NCBI GenBank assembly: GCA_031835245.1
Contig: JAVKOQ010000004.1
Span: forward strand, 124,001 to 188,000
From: Balamuthia mandrillaris
Taxonomy: Eukaryota > Discosea > Longamoebia > Balamuthiidae
Direction: 5' to 3'
DNA: 64,000 bases
The stretch's first letter is position 1. Each line of letters begins with the position of its first letter. Below the pieces are notes generated by a model. It searched no databases. It saw only the letters and a list, made by a program, of their open reading frames with translations, and was not told the origin of the DNA. Positions 42,244-54,207 of this stretch are shown in pieces. The position numbers and the translations under genes are program-made.

Positions 42244-42300
42244 ATTTACCTGTTTTTTTATATTTTTAAATTTGAACTTTTATAAACTTGAATTAGAGTC

Positions 42301-43677
42301 TTACTCTTTGTAATTTAATCCAAGAGCATTCAAGATTACTTGTAGCACAAAGTTAAATGGTTTGTTGTAGTGAGGTAAGAAATAGAAATCTGAAAGAGCT
42401 ATTTCTGGTAATGTCATTTTCTTTTGAATTGCTAATGCCAAGAAGAAAATTACCTCTGTATGATTAAAACTTCTTCCATATGAACCAATTTGAGCACCTA
42501 ATAATCTTTTGGATTCTTTTTCATATGTTATTTTAATTCAAACTTTTGATTTATGTTGCATAAATTCTGGACGATCTCAGTCTTCTAAATATTCTGCAGC
42601 ATGTTCATCAATATGTGGGTTATTTTTGCATCCATTTGATGAGAATCCTGTTGATGCAAAATTAAATCCAAATACTGAAATTGCGTTTGTACCTACATAA
42701 CCTGGGAATGGTAATACTTCTTCACCTTTTGCTAAGTGGAATGCTGCCACTATTCCTGATTTAACTGCATTTGTAGCTAAAGCAATGTGAGCGTGTGAAT
42801 CAGTTGCATTATGTCACATTGAAGCTGAATCACCAATTACATAAACATCTTTATCAACTGTTGATCTTTGGAATTCATCTACTAAAACAGCACCATTTGG
42901 TAATTTTTCTAAACCTTCTAAAATTTGAGTATTTGGTCTAAATCCAATAGCTAAAATCACTAAATCAGCTTCATATGTGTGTTTATCTGTTTGAACACCT
43001 GAAACTCTAACACCATCTTCGGTTAAGAATTTTTCAACTTTTTCTCCAAAGTTTAATTCAATTCCGTGATTTCTAATTGCATATTCCATTTTTGAAGTAA
43101 ATTCTTCATCAAAATAGTTAGGAATAATTCTGGATTGCATATCAATTAGAGTAACTTTTTTACCATATTTGTGGAAAGCTTCTAGTAATTCAATACCAAT
43201 GTAACCACCACCAATAATAATAACGTTTTGTAAAGTTGGGTCTAGTGCTTTTGCTTTAATTTCTTTTGCATGTGTGTAAGTTTTAGAAATTAAAACATTT
43301 TCTAAATTAACACCTTCAAATGGTGGAACAATTGGTCATGTTCCTCCAGCAAAAACTAATTTATCATATGTGTCTTTAAATTCTTCACCTGTTCTTAGAT
43401 TTTTAACCACTACGTATTTTTCTTCACGGTTAATTTCAACAACATCGTGTTCTAGGTGGACTGAAATTCCTAAAGATTTTAATTCTTCAACATTTGAATA
43501 AAATAATCCACTTGGATCTTCAAATTCTTGCCCTACTCAAAGAGCAATTCCACATCCTAAGAAAGAAATATCTGTGTTTCTGTCGTAAGTTACTAATTCA
43601 GCTGTAGGATTTAATTTTCTAAATGTTCTTAAAAATGAGGCACCTGCGTGATTTGTACCTACTGAAATAATTTTCAT
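42301..43677 (-). CDS. nox: FAD-dependent NADH oxidase (water-forming, Nox type)
   Basis: 458 residues, typical. It oxidises NADH with O2 to renew NAD for glycolysis. FAD-binding start MKIISVGTNHAGASFLRTF with His10, redox-active Cys42 in ISFLGCGIALW, NADH-binding VIIIGGGYIGIELLEAF, and second FAD motif DVYVIGDSASM. The C-terminal dimerisation domain is complete. RBS AAAGGAAAG before ATG 43677. A CoA-disulphide reductase is the alternative in this family; His10 and Cys42 favour Nox. Confidence 0.9.
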
Positions 43678-43721
43678 GTACTTTCCTTTGAAATTTTAAT
43701 ATTAAAATTGAATTTATACCC

Positions 43722-44885
43722 TTAAATTATATGTTTTTTATTCCTTTTTTCTAAATATTTTTGTCTATTTTTAGTAAAAAACTTTGAAGGAATTTGAATA
43801 ATTTTATTAATTCTGCCATCTTTTACTAATTGAGTTCTAAATTCTTGAATTTCTTTATTGTTTTCCATAAAAATTAAATGGCCTGTAACTTCATCAAAAG
43901 TAAATCAATTTTTATCGAAAGCAGTGTGTAAATCAGGAGATAAAACTAAGCAATTTTCATAATCTTCTATAGCAAATAAAAGCTTTTGATATTCGTTTTG
44001 GTTATTGGATTGTTTATCAATTTTAATTAATTCTCTTTTAATTTCTGAAACTGGTCAAATATGAGCTTTTTCTTTAGGAAGAAAATCAAAAAGCATATTT
44101 TGTTGTTTTGCAATATTTTGTTGAAATTTTTGCCGACTGTTTTTGATATCTTTTTCTATATTTTTTATTGAAATTAATTCCTTTAATTCCTTAAGTTTTT
44201 TCTTGCCTAAATCTTTTCTTTCATAGAAATTTTTATTATGGTTAGAAAGATATTGAATTATTTTTAAAATTTTGAAAAATTTTGAATCTTGTTGGGTCGC
44301 TTTTTGTACAAATAATTGAAAATAATTTTGTTTTTTGCTTGTATCATTAAAAATTTGTTCTCTTAAGTCTTCAATTTCAACAATTGGGTAAAAAAAATTA
44401 GTAAAAAATATAGCAAAATTATTTTTAAAATAAACGTCTTCTTTTTCTAAAATTATTGGAGCATTGTTTGGAGACATAAGTTCTCCTGAAGGATTTGAAC
44501 CTCTAGTTAAAGCAATAATGTTTTTGATTGTACTTTCATAATCATATTTTAGAAAATGATTTAGTTTTTTAAGCTGATCTTGACTTAAGTTCACTAAATG
44601 ATGATCAATTTTTGAAGCTCGTGGTTTTTGTTGTAAGCCTAATAAAGAAAAAACTTTTTCTCTCTTTTTAAAATTTGTATTCATACTTTTAAATCAGCTT
44701 TGGGTTGTTAGTATATCTATTTCACACATTTTTAATTCATAATGAAAATAATGAATTACCAAAGATGAATAATCATATATAAATTTAATTTTTCCTTTAA
44801 ATTTAGCAGCAAATTTGTCTTCTTTTTTAAAGTTATTTGAAACAATATTAATTTCATCTCAGTAAATGTTTTTATTTATGGCCAT
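43722..44885 (-). CDS. type II restriction endonuclease, HNH-like
   Basis: 387 residues. It starts on the TAATG that ends the methyltransferase gene, so the two are translationally coupled and form a restriction-modification pair. Near the C-terminus are HIWPVSEIKRELI, EDYENCLVLSPDLHTAFDKN and WFTFDEVTGHLIF, an HNH-type pattern (final His-Thr-Ala-Phe-Asp as in HNH enzymes where the nuclease loop binds metal). The rest is Lys-rich with no recognised motif. Recognition sequence cannot be inferred. No second methyltransferase or control protein gene is adjacent. Confidence 0.68.
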
Positions 44886-46078
44886 TAAAATTCCTCTTTG
44901 ATTTCTAGAATTAAATTTTTAAAAATATATTCAAGAACTTCAACTGAAATAGAATTTCCAGCCATAAATATGATTTTGTTTTCTGAGACTAAATTAGTTT
45001 CTAAAATTTTATCTACATCTTTCGAAGAAAAACCCATATATTTAAAGGATTCATAAGCATTAATATATCTAAAAATATCTTTGTTTTTGAAGTAAAATTT
45101 CAATCTTGAATTTGCTCCAGAAGCAGTTAAAGTAGGTCCAAAACCTTTGTTGTTATAAATATAATTTTCTGAATTAAAATTGGATCAATTTTTTATAAAA
45201 GCTTTAGAAATGTTGTTAGTTGTTGTTTTAAACTCAGTAATTCCTTTTTCTTTTATTTTAGAAGTAAGTTCTAGAATTTGAGCAGTTGGTTGAAAATTTG
45301 ATTCTAAAATTCTACTTAAATCATTATTGTGCTTTATTTTTAAAGGTCATTTAAAAGGCTTGTTATTTAATTTAGAAACCATAAATACTCTTTCTCTGTT
45401 TTGAGAAGAACCAAAATCTGTTGAATTCAAAACTTTCCAACTCGAGTTATATCCTAAAGTTTCTAAAAATTTAATTCAATCTTCAAATTGAGACATAAAT
45501 TTTTTATTTGTTAATGATTTAACATTTTCCATCAATAAAGTTTTGGGTAATCTGTCTTGATTTTGCTTTAAAATCCTTTTTACTTGAAGCAATAAACCAC
45601 TTCTTGTATTATCTTGAATTCCTAATTGATTTCCTTGTTGCGAAAGATCTTGACAAGGAAATGAATAAGTAAAAATATCTATGTCTTTGGGTATAATCTG
45701 AACTTTGTTAATATCAGTGTAGAATTTCTTGTCTTGGTTTGGGTTAGTTATTGTATTAATAAAGGGAAGAAGATATTGATAATAATTGTTTAATTTTTCT
45801 TCATTTTGCTTCATAAAATAGTTTTTAGAAACAGGTGATTTACTGTCTTTAGATAAAGTTAAAGACTGAAGTTGGCTTAACATTAATTCTATAGAAACAT
45901 TTACTTTTTTTGATTTATATAAATGAATTTTCTGATAACTTATAATTGCATCAAGATATCACTCAATAAGACCTAGTGATTCTACTTCTATATCCAAACT
46001 TTTTTCAATATTTTTTAAAGCTTTAAATTGTGATCCTATACCTGCAAATACTTCAAAAACTTTTATTTTTTTATTCAT
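44885..46078 (-). CDS. DNA (cytosine-5) methyltransferase of a type II R-M system
   Basis: 397 residues. Motif I VFEVFAGIGSQFKAL, motif IV with catalytic Cys in FTYSFPCQDLSQQG, motif VI LLMENVKSL, motif VIII GSSQNRERVF, and motif X MAGNSISVEVLEYIF. The target-recognition region lies between VIII and the C-terminal motifs (about residues 230-320) and is Lys/Asn-rich. It protects the genome from the downstream HNH nuclease. ATG 46078 lies within an inverted repeat that may be its own operator. TGA codons interrupt the frame at several tryptophans. Confidence 0.9.
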
Positions 46079-46112
46079 TTAGCGTCCATTTTAAAAATTT
46101 AATATACGCTAA
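46079..46112. promoter_or_regulatory. inverted repeat in the methyltransferase promoter region
   Basis: TTAGCGT at 46079-46085 and ACGCTAA at 46106-46112, exact 7-base arms 20 bases apart, overlapping the sequence just before the start codon. Candidate operator for self-control of the R-M genes. Confidence 0.45.
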
Positions 46113-46113
46113 G

Positions 46114-46131
46114 TATATATATATATATATA
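46114..46131. repeat. (TA)9 dinucleotide tract
   Basis: About nine TA units between the divergent methyltransferase and mnmA genes; could vary in length and change promoter spacing. Confidence 0.8.
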
Positions 46132-46205
46132 GCAAGCAAAAAGTACTACTTTATTGTAAAAAAGCTTCATTTTAGAAGAAAAAATAAGAGAAATTATCTC
46201 TGTAA

Positions 46206-47384
<1,179 letters not shown>

Positions 47385-47389
47385 AATTA

Positions 47390-47416
47390 TTAGCACTTTA
47401 AACTCTTTTGTGCTAA
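47390..47416 (+). promoter_or_regulatory. CIRCE operator (HrcA site)
   Basis: TTAGCACTT, 9-base spacer, TTGTGCTAA: seven of the nine bases of each arm pair and the consensus TTAGCACTC-N9-GAGTGCTAA is evident. It lies 11 bases before the dnaJ ATG. Confidence 0.9.
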
Positions 47417-47427
47417 AATTTCTTTCT

Positions 47428-48546
47428 ATGAGTAAAAAAGATTATTATGAAGTATTAGGAATTAGTAAATCCGCAACAGAAGCTGAGATTAAAAAAGCAT
47501 ATCGTAGTTTAGCAATGAAATATCACCCTGATAAAAATAAGGAAAAAGATGCTGAAGCTAAATTTAAAGAAATAAATGAAGCTTACGAAATCCTTTCTGA
47601 TAAAGATAAAAGAGCTAAATATGATCAATTCGGGCATTCTGCTTTTGATCCAAACAGTGGATTCGGTGGTGGTAGCTACTCTCAGGGATTTAGTGGTTTT
47701 TCAGACTTTTTTAGTGATATGTTTTCAGATTTTGGTTCGGGTTTTGGCTTTAATAATTCTTCAAGACAAACAAACAGACCAATAAAAGGAAGCAATTATC
47801 AAGCAAATGTAACTATTAGTTTTATAGAATCTATTTTAGGAAAAACAATCAAACAAGATTTAGATAAATATGAAACTTGTCCAACTTGTGATGGATTAGG
47901 TGCTGAATCCAAAAATGATTTATTAGAATGTTCTAATTGTCACGGCTCTGGATTTGTTGAAGAATATGTTTCACTAGGTGCATTTGGAAAAATGAAAAAC
48001 ACAACAGTGTGTTCAAAATGTGCTGGTCAAGGAAAAATAATTACTAAAAAATGTTCACAATGTAAAGGTCAAAAAATTGTTAAAGTAACAAAAAATATTG
48101 ATATCGCGATTCCAGCCGGGATTAGAAATGGTGATAGTATGACATTAACAGGTTTTGGTGGACCAGGACAAAACAAAGGACCAAGTGGTGATTTATATAT
48201 AAAAATTAATGTAACAAATCACAAACACTACACAAGAGCTGGGAATGACATTCACTTAACATTGCCTGTTTCTGTTGTTGATATAATTCAAGAAAACGCA
48301 GTCGAAGTTCCAACTCCTTATGGCATGGAAACTATTAGTCTAAAAAATAATAACAAATCAGGAGATGTAATTACTATTTATCATAAAGGAGCAAAAGATC
48401 CTAGAAATAAAAATATTATTGGGGACTTTAAAGTTCATTTAGAATTATATGTTCCTGAATTATCCAGATCAGAGAAAAAAGATCTTAGTCAAATTTTCAA
48501 ATCAGTTAAAGATAAAACAAAAGCAAAATGGCTTAAAGATTTTTAA
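47428..48546 (+). CDS. dnaJ: chaperone DnaJ
   Basis: 372 residues. J-domain with HPD ([15 protein letters not shown]), Gly/Phe-rich region ([17 protein letters not shown]), zinc domain of four repeats ([32 protein letters not shown]), then the client-binding domains. It stimulates DnaK. ATG 47428 ([11 protein letters not shown]) is the family start. The operator just upstream puts it under HrcA heat-shock control. Confidence 0.97.
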   Translation: MSKKDYYEVLGISKSATEAEIKKAYRSLAMKYHPDKNKEKDAEAKFKEINEAYEILSDKDKRAKYDQFGHSAFDPNSGFGGGSYSQGFSGFSDFFSDMFSDFGSGFGFNNSSRQTNRPIKGSNYQANVTISFIESILGKTIKQDLDKYETCPTCDGLGAESKNDLLECSNCHGSGFVEEYVSLGAFGKMKNTTVCSKCAGQGKIITKKCSQCKGQKIVKVTKNIDIAIPAGIRNGDSMTLTGFGGPGQNKGPSGDLYIKINVTNHKHYTRAGNDIHLTLPVSVVDIIQENAVEVPTPYGMETISLKNNNKSGDVITIYHKGAKDPRNKNIIGDFKVHLELYVPELSRSEKKDLSQIFKSVKDKTKAKWLKDF

Positions 48547-48552
48547 TAAATT

Positions 48553-48589
48553 AAAACAAAAAACCGGATAAAATCCGGTTTTTTGTTTT
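48553..48589 (+). terminator. terminator after dnaJ, bidirectional
   Basis: 17-base perfect stem centred on AACCGGAT / ATCCGGTT with a 3-base loop and T-run; convergent with the aminopeptidase gene. Confidence 0.93.
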
Positions 48590-48600
48590 AAAAAGTTTTT

Positions 48601-49977
48601 TTATTTGTGGTGTAATATAAATTCAACTAATGTTTTAGCCATAACACCTGTTGGATTTTTATCCACATTTGCTGTTCCTGCAATATCTAAGTGAATTAAA
48701 GGTAAGTTTTCTCTAAATTCTGCAACAAACATAGCAGCCGAAGAAGAACCAGCTTTTCCTGAATAATCAGCGTTTACTATATCTGCAACTGGTGAAGAAT
48801 TATTTCCTTTAGCAAATTCAGCATGTAATGGCATTCTTCAAACTAATTCATCTGCTAATTCAGCAGCTTTTCTAAATTCTTTTCAGAATGAATCATCTGT
48901 AGCAAAAGTGCCTGTAAATGTTGATCCTAAAGCAATGGACATAGCACCTGTTAATGTTGCGATTGTGAATAATTTATTAGCTTTTAATTCTCTAATTGCA
49001 TATGTTAAAGCATCACCTAAAATTAGTCTTCCCTCAGCATCAGTGTTTGTTATTTCTACTGATTTTCCATTCATAGATTTTCAAACATTATCTGGTAAAT
49101 TAGCATCTCCATTTACTCTATTATCTGTTAAAGGTAAAACTGCAACTACATTTACTTTTGGTGAAAATTTAGCGATTGTGTCAATAGCTGATGCAGCAAT
49201 AATTGCACCTGACATATCGTATTTCATACCTCTCATAAACATACCTGTTTTAATGTTGTATCCACCTGAGTCAAAAGTGATTCCTTTACCTACGAGTGCA
49301 ATTTTTTCTTCTGAATCAGGATTTCCATTATACTCAACAGTTACTAATCTTGGTTGATAAACTGAACCTTTGTTAACAGCTAATAATAAATTCATTCCTA
49401 AATTTTGAATTTGTGTTTTTCCTAAAACTCTAATTTTTAAATTTGCATTTGTACTTAATTTTTCTACAATTTTATCTGCTAAGAATTCTGAATTACAAAT
49501 ATTTGGAGGTGTATTTTGGAAAAGACGAGCAAAATTTACAGCATTTGCTATTGTTTCTGCTTTATTAATAAAATCTTGAAAATCTTCTAATCTTGAAGAA
49601 ACTAATGTTAAATCTTTAATTTTTGCTCTTGTTTTTTCTTTATCACTTCTTTGTGAATAAACATCAGCATTTAAATAAATATATCTATCAACTAATTTTT
49701 CTACAAATTCTCTTTGTGCTTTTGCTGATAAAAATTCAAAAAATGCATCTAAATCTACTTCTAATTCTCTTGGATACTTAGCTAAAAGTGAAGCAATTTT
49801 TTTCATTTCTTCTAGAGAAAGTTCTTTAGCTTCATCTAAATAAAGTAATACTTCTCTTTCTGTTAAAAATTCTGTAGTTGCAAATTTTTCTTTTTGTAAA
49901 AATTCTCTTTCATTAGTATTAAAAGCCGGTCTTAATACTAATGAATTTTCTGAAAACATTTGTGAATATTTAATCAT
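48601..49977 (-). CDS. pepA: M17 leucyl aminopeptidase
   Basis: 458 residues. Cytosolic two-zinc aminopeptidase that finishes peptide breakdown. Catalytic/metal segments: [39 protein letters not shown] and [17 protein letters not shown] 49977 is preferred: AGAAGG lies six bases before it, whereas the ATG two codons upstream overlaps the ribosome binding site. The N-terminal domain is divergent, as usual. Confidence 0.93.
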
Positions 49978-50039
49978 TTTCATCCTTCTTTTATGTTGTT
50001 AATATTAATTTTAGATAGATCTTTTAATTATAAAACATT

Positions 50040-50645
50040 TTAAAATTTTGCTTCTAAATAGTTTATATTTTTATCTTTTTGGCTTCATTTTATTTCATAA
50101 TCAGTAAAGATATTATCTTCATTTTTTGCATCTGCATGAAGATTTGTGGTTTTGTATAAAATTTGTGCACCAAATTCAGTTAATGACTCAAGGGAATACT
50201 CAAAAAAACCATCATTATCTGTTTTTAGTTTTAAAATTCCTTCTTTTGAAAGTAAATTTTTATAAATTACTAAAAAATCTTTATATGTTAAACGTCGTTT
50301 TAGATGTCGTTTTTTAGGTCATGGATCAGAAAATGTTAATCAAATTAAATCTGTTGTTCCACTTATTTTTTCTAAAATGTCTTTAACATCTGAACAAATA
50401 ATAAAAAAATTAGTTAAATTATATTTTTTAGCTTTTTTAATCGCTTTAACAGCTGCTGAATCAAATTTTTCAATTCCTAAAAATTTTTTATCAGGACTTA
50501 ATCTCGCTAGTTCAACTAACATATCTCCTTTTCCCATTCCAATTTCAACTATTCAATTAGCATCTATTTGAAGTGGAAAATTTTCTATTAAAAAATTCGA
50601 CTGTCTCAATTGTTCTAATGCATCAGGAATTTTTTTAAGTCTCAT
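50040..50645 (-). CDS. trmB: tRNA (guanine-N7-)-methyltransferase
   Basis: 201 residues. SAM-binding VEIGMGKGDMLVELA and the diagnostic LTFSDPWPKKRHLKRRL. Makes m7G46 in tRNA. ATG 50645 after AAGGAGG. The stop is about 60 bases before the pepA start. Confidence 0.95.
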
Positions 50646-50664
50646 TTATATCCTCCTTAGTAAA

Positions 50665-50696
50665 AAAATAAAGCAAATTTTCATCTGCTTTATTTT
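50665..50696 (-). terminator. terminator of the 50712-51260 gene
   Basis: AAAATAAAGCA / TGCTTTATTTT stem, 10-base loop, T-run on the minus strand. Confidence 0.8.
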
Positions 50697-50711
50697 AATT
50701 ATTTATTATTT

Positions 50712-51260
50712 TTATTCCTCTCTTAAATGAGTTGGAGGAAAGTGAACTTTACATTTACTATTGTGAATACGAGTAATTCTATGAGGATCTGTATCTTCTA
50801 GTAAATGATCTTCTTCTATTAATAATGCAGGTTGGTCAAATGGTTGGTGAACTGTGTCCTCTGCTGTTTCTTCAACTAATTCTTGAGGTTCAATTTCTTC
50901 AACTACTTTTTCTCTAGAAGATCAGAACTTAATTGCTGTACCTTCTGCATCCTTCATAGTACCTCTTCATATTTGAACTAGTAAAAAAAGTCATCAAACT
51001 AGTAATAATCCCATGAATACAAGAGCTACTATAATAACAACTCAAAAACCATCAGTTCCTCTTGATGATGCACCACTTTCTTTTACTGCAACTGCAACAA
51101 TTATCATTAATATTGAAATCCAGAAAAGACCTGCTCTTACAATTCCTAGAAAGAAATTTTTTAAATAAAAATGACTGGCTCCTCAAGTAAAACCAAAAAA
51201 TAATTCTTGTAAAAAAGTTTTCCTTTGAGTTTTCCCGTCATATCTAATTTTGTTTAACAT
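50712..51260 (-). CDS. small membrane protein, function unknown
   Basis: 182 residues. N-terminal basic stretch and FFGFTWGASHFYLKNFF, then two hydrophobic segments (IVRAGLFWISILMIIVAVAV and FWVVIIVALVFMGLLLVWW), followed by an acidic cytoplasmic-looking tail rich in Glu and Asp (EEIEPQELVEETAEDTVH). The GASHFYLKNFFLGIVRAGL pattern recalls TM2-type membrane proteins, but this is not secure. Its terminator follows directly. Confidence 0.62.
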
Positions 51261-51311
51261 GTTTGTATAAGTATTTCCTTAGTTTTTATTGATAATAATT
51301 ATAACAGTTTT

Positions 51312-52244
51312 TTATCTTTTTTCTTTATTTTTAAAGATTAAATCAGAAAAAACAAAAGCTATAATATCTGTTTTTAGATTGTAATAAAATTTTGCATTAT
51401 TTTCAATTAATTTTTCATTTTTTCCTTGATTTTCTTCATTAGAAAAAATTTCTTTGGAAAAATTTTCTAAATTTAAATTTCTTTCTTGTCTGGTTCAGTT
51501 TTTGTTAGGAATTAAAATGTAAGGTGATAAAAAAACAGAAGTATTTTTAATTTTATTTTTTAAATTATTATAAGTGTGTACAACATTAATAGTAAAAACA
51601 AAATTGTCTTGATTTTTGATTAAAATTTGATATTTTTTCGAATACTCATTTACTTCTGAAATTGGTTTGTCTAAATTATCTTCAATTTTTTTATAAACAA
51701 TATCGAAAAAAACATTAGATTGTGGTCTATAAAAACTTGAATTTTCTGAATTTGATTTTCTAATAAAAGCAATTTGACTACTATCTTGATTATTGATATT
51801 TGGTATTTTCATAAAATAAATTTTGTTAACATAAAATAAAAATCAAAGTCAATTTTTGGAAAAAAGATTGGTTATTTTTTCCAAAGCAACTGAATAAGCA
51901 TATGGAATGCCGTCAGAATCCATATTTGAATAATTATAATAATACAAATAACCTTTAATTAGTTTGGAGTACTCTTCTGAATCAAGAAATTTTTGTGAAT
52001 TAATGTAACCTTCTTTTTCTGTTGTGTGAAGGAACACAAGATCTAACAAATTTGAAATTACTTGATTATTTAAAAAAGTTTGTCATTCTTTTTCGTGTTG
52101 TTGTGCTGGTGTTAATTCTTCACTTTTATTGTGTTCAAGCGCAACCAAAGGTACATCAGATTTTGATTCTTGAGTAGAACAAGAAACTAAAATTAATGAA
52201 GGTAAAAATAATAATAAGAAACTTCATTTATTTTTTTTAATCAT
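51312..52244 (-). CDS. aromatic-motif lipoprotein (cassette 1, second lipoprotein)
   Basis: 310 residues. Signal peptide ends LVSC. Around residue 132 is the motif KNWLWFLFYVNKIYFMK, which recurs in the paralogous protein at 57068-58018 (DWLWFLYYINNIYFIK) and in shortened form in the two larger lipoproteins. The Trp of the motif is TGA each time. ATG 52244 follows GAGGAT and lies inside the end of the preceding gene. Product of a four-gene cassette with an ABC permease and ATPase. No known family beyond the motif; I recall that automated annotation calls such proteins 'aromatic motif membrane protein'. Confidence 0.78.
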
Positions 52245-53483
52245 TGTATCCTCTGCGATTTACTAAAATTGTTCTACTAAAAAACTTCATTTTTGAAGCT
52301 AAATTTCTTTTTTGAATTTGAAAATTATGATTTTCATATTTTAAAAAACTTTTGTCTTTTGCATCTAGAAAAGAATTAGATTTTGTAGGTAAAGACTTTA
52401 AATTTCTATTGGTTTGAAGAATTTCTGAATAAATATTTCTAAAACTATATTTTTGAAAATCTCATTTGTTTTTTAAAAAATTTAAGCTCGAATTTAAAGA
52501 AATGTAATAATTATTTTTAAAAATATTATATTTAGATTCTTCATTAATAGATTGGATATTCAAATATTTATCATTGATTTGATCAACTGCTTGTTGAATT
52601 TTTTCTTTATAACTAGCTTGAATTTCTTTAATTTGTTTTTCAATTTCTTCTTCTGATTTTTGTTCTTTTTTTCTAATTTATTGTTATTTTCTCTTAAAGC
52701 TTCAATTTCTTGTGCTTCACTAGCTTGAAAATTTGCATTAATTCTTTTTATTTCTTCTGACTTGCTTTCTAATGAGTAATTTAAAATTTTATTATGAATT
52801 TCATCTATAAAACTAACAATAAAATTTGGATTATCTTTATAAACTAAAAGATCAAAATCTAATCTGGCATAAATTTTTTGATCTTTTTCAAATGTTCAAA
52901 GTCTTAGAATTTTATTTTTATCAAAAATTAAATAATAAATATTTTGTGAATCTCAATAAGAATTTTCAGAAACAATTTGTTTTTTTATAAATAAAAATTT
53001 TTCACTTTCAATTTGTAAAAATGTTTGTGGTTGATTTTCAAAATCTTCTTTTTCTTCAGTATAAGGGGAATAAGAAAAAGAATATGGATTAAAAGCAAAT
53101 TCAAATTCCTTAATATTGTTTAATATAAACAATCAATTATTTGTGAAATTGTTATAAATTGTATGTTTTGCATAACTTTTTAAATCTTGAGATTGGGTTG
53201 TATCAATTTTGAATAAACTTGGATTATAAAAAGAGAAAGAATATTTTAATTCTTCAAGTAGTTGGGTTGTATTTAAATTATTTTCTTGAAAAATATAAGC
53301 ATCTTTTTGCTTGTCTCTTTCAATGTAAATATTGTTAAGAAGTTGAGTTATTGAACTATTTTCTTTTTTATAAACTTTATTTTCAGGTATATAAAAATTT
53401 GAAACCTCTGCACAAGAAATAAGCAAAAAACTAGAAGATAAAACTGGAAAAAACAATAAATAATTTTTAATTTTCTTCATCAT
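52237..53483 (-). pseudogene. aromatic-motif lipoprotein (cassette 1, first lipoprotein), frameshifted in an A-run
   Basis: About 415 codons. Lipobox LLISC. Aromatic motif NNWLFILNNIKEFEFAFNPY at about residue 117. The reading frame ends early because the A-run in TTAGAAAAAAAGAAC near 52675 has seven A; one more would restore the frame into SEEEIEKQIKEIQASYKEKI and then KYNIFKNNYYISLNSSL, matching KYDVFKDSYYLTLLSSL in the cassette 2 homologue. So one base was lost, or the run switches length. Total length is one base short of a multiple of three. It overlaps the ATPase end by 17 bases and the next start by 8. Confidence 0.78.
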
Positions 53484-54207
53484 TTGCAATTTCCTGCTCA
53501 TATTTTAAAATATTTTTGTTTATAAAAAAGTGATCTAGTCTTTGTTCTTTCTTACCTGAATAAATGATTTTTCCTTCATTTATGAAGGTAACTGAGTCAA
53601 CTAGTTCTTCCATTTCTTCTAAATTGTTTGTACTTATTAAAATTGTTTTACCTTGATGTTTTAACTGCTTTAGCATATAAACAACATCTAATTTACTTGT
53701 GTAATCCAAACGAGATAATGGTTCATCTAAAATCACAAAACTTGGATTGTGGATCAAAGCTTGAATTAATGAAATCTTTCTTTTTTGTCCTGGTGAAAAA
53801 TAATAAGGTTTTTGCTGTTTTAAATGCTCTATTTTAAAAATTGCTAAAAACTTATCTATTCTTTTCTCTATAGTTTCTATAGGTAAATTTGAAATTTTTC
53901 CTAATAATAGTAAGTATTTATGCGTGCTCATTTCTCTAGGAAAATCAAGCACATCAGGAACATATCCAATGTGTTTTTTTGAGTTTGCAAGACGTGAATT
54001 TACATTATTAATAAAAATTTCTCCTGTGTAATTTGTATAAGAATCTACAATTGCTTTAATAATTGAGCTTTTTCCTGATCCATTATCACCAATTAGTGCA
54101 TGAATTTCGTTATGAGCTACTAAAAAATTAATTTTATTTACTATAGCTTTTTTTAGTTTTAAATTAACTTTCAAATTCTTAACTTTTAACATTCATTTGG
54201 ATTTCAT
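53467..54207 (-). CDS. ABC transporter ATPase (cassette 1)
   Basis: 246 residues. Walker A GDNGSGKSSIIK, signature FSPGQKRKISLIQ, Walker B FVILDEPLSRLD, switch Asn/Glu STNNLEEMEE in place of the usual His (switch His replaced by Asn). Start ATG 54207 shares bases with the permease stop (TAATG) and has AAAAAGGA upstream; an ATG 15 bases downstream is less likely. The permease and lipoproteins in the same cassette make it a specialised exporter or extractor. Confidence 0.9.
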
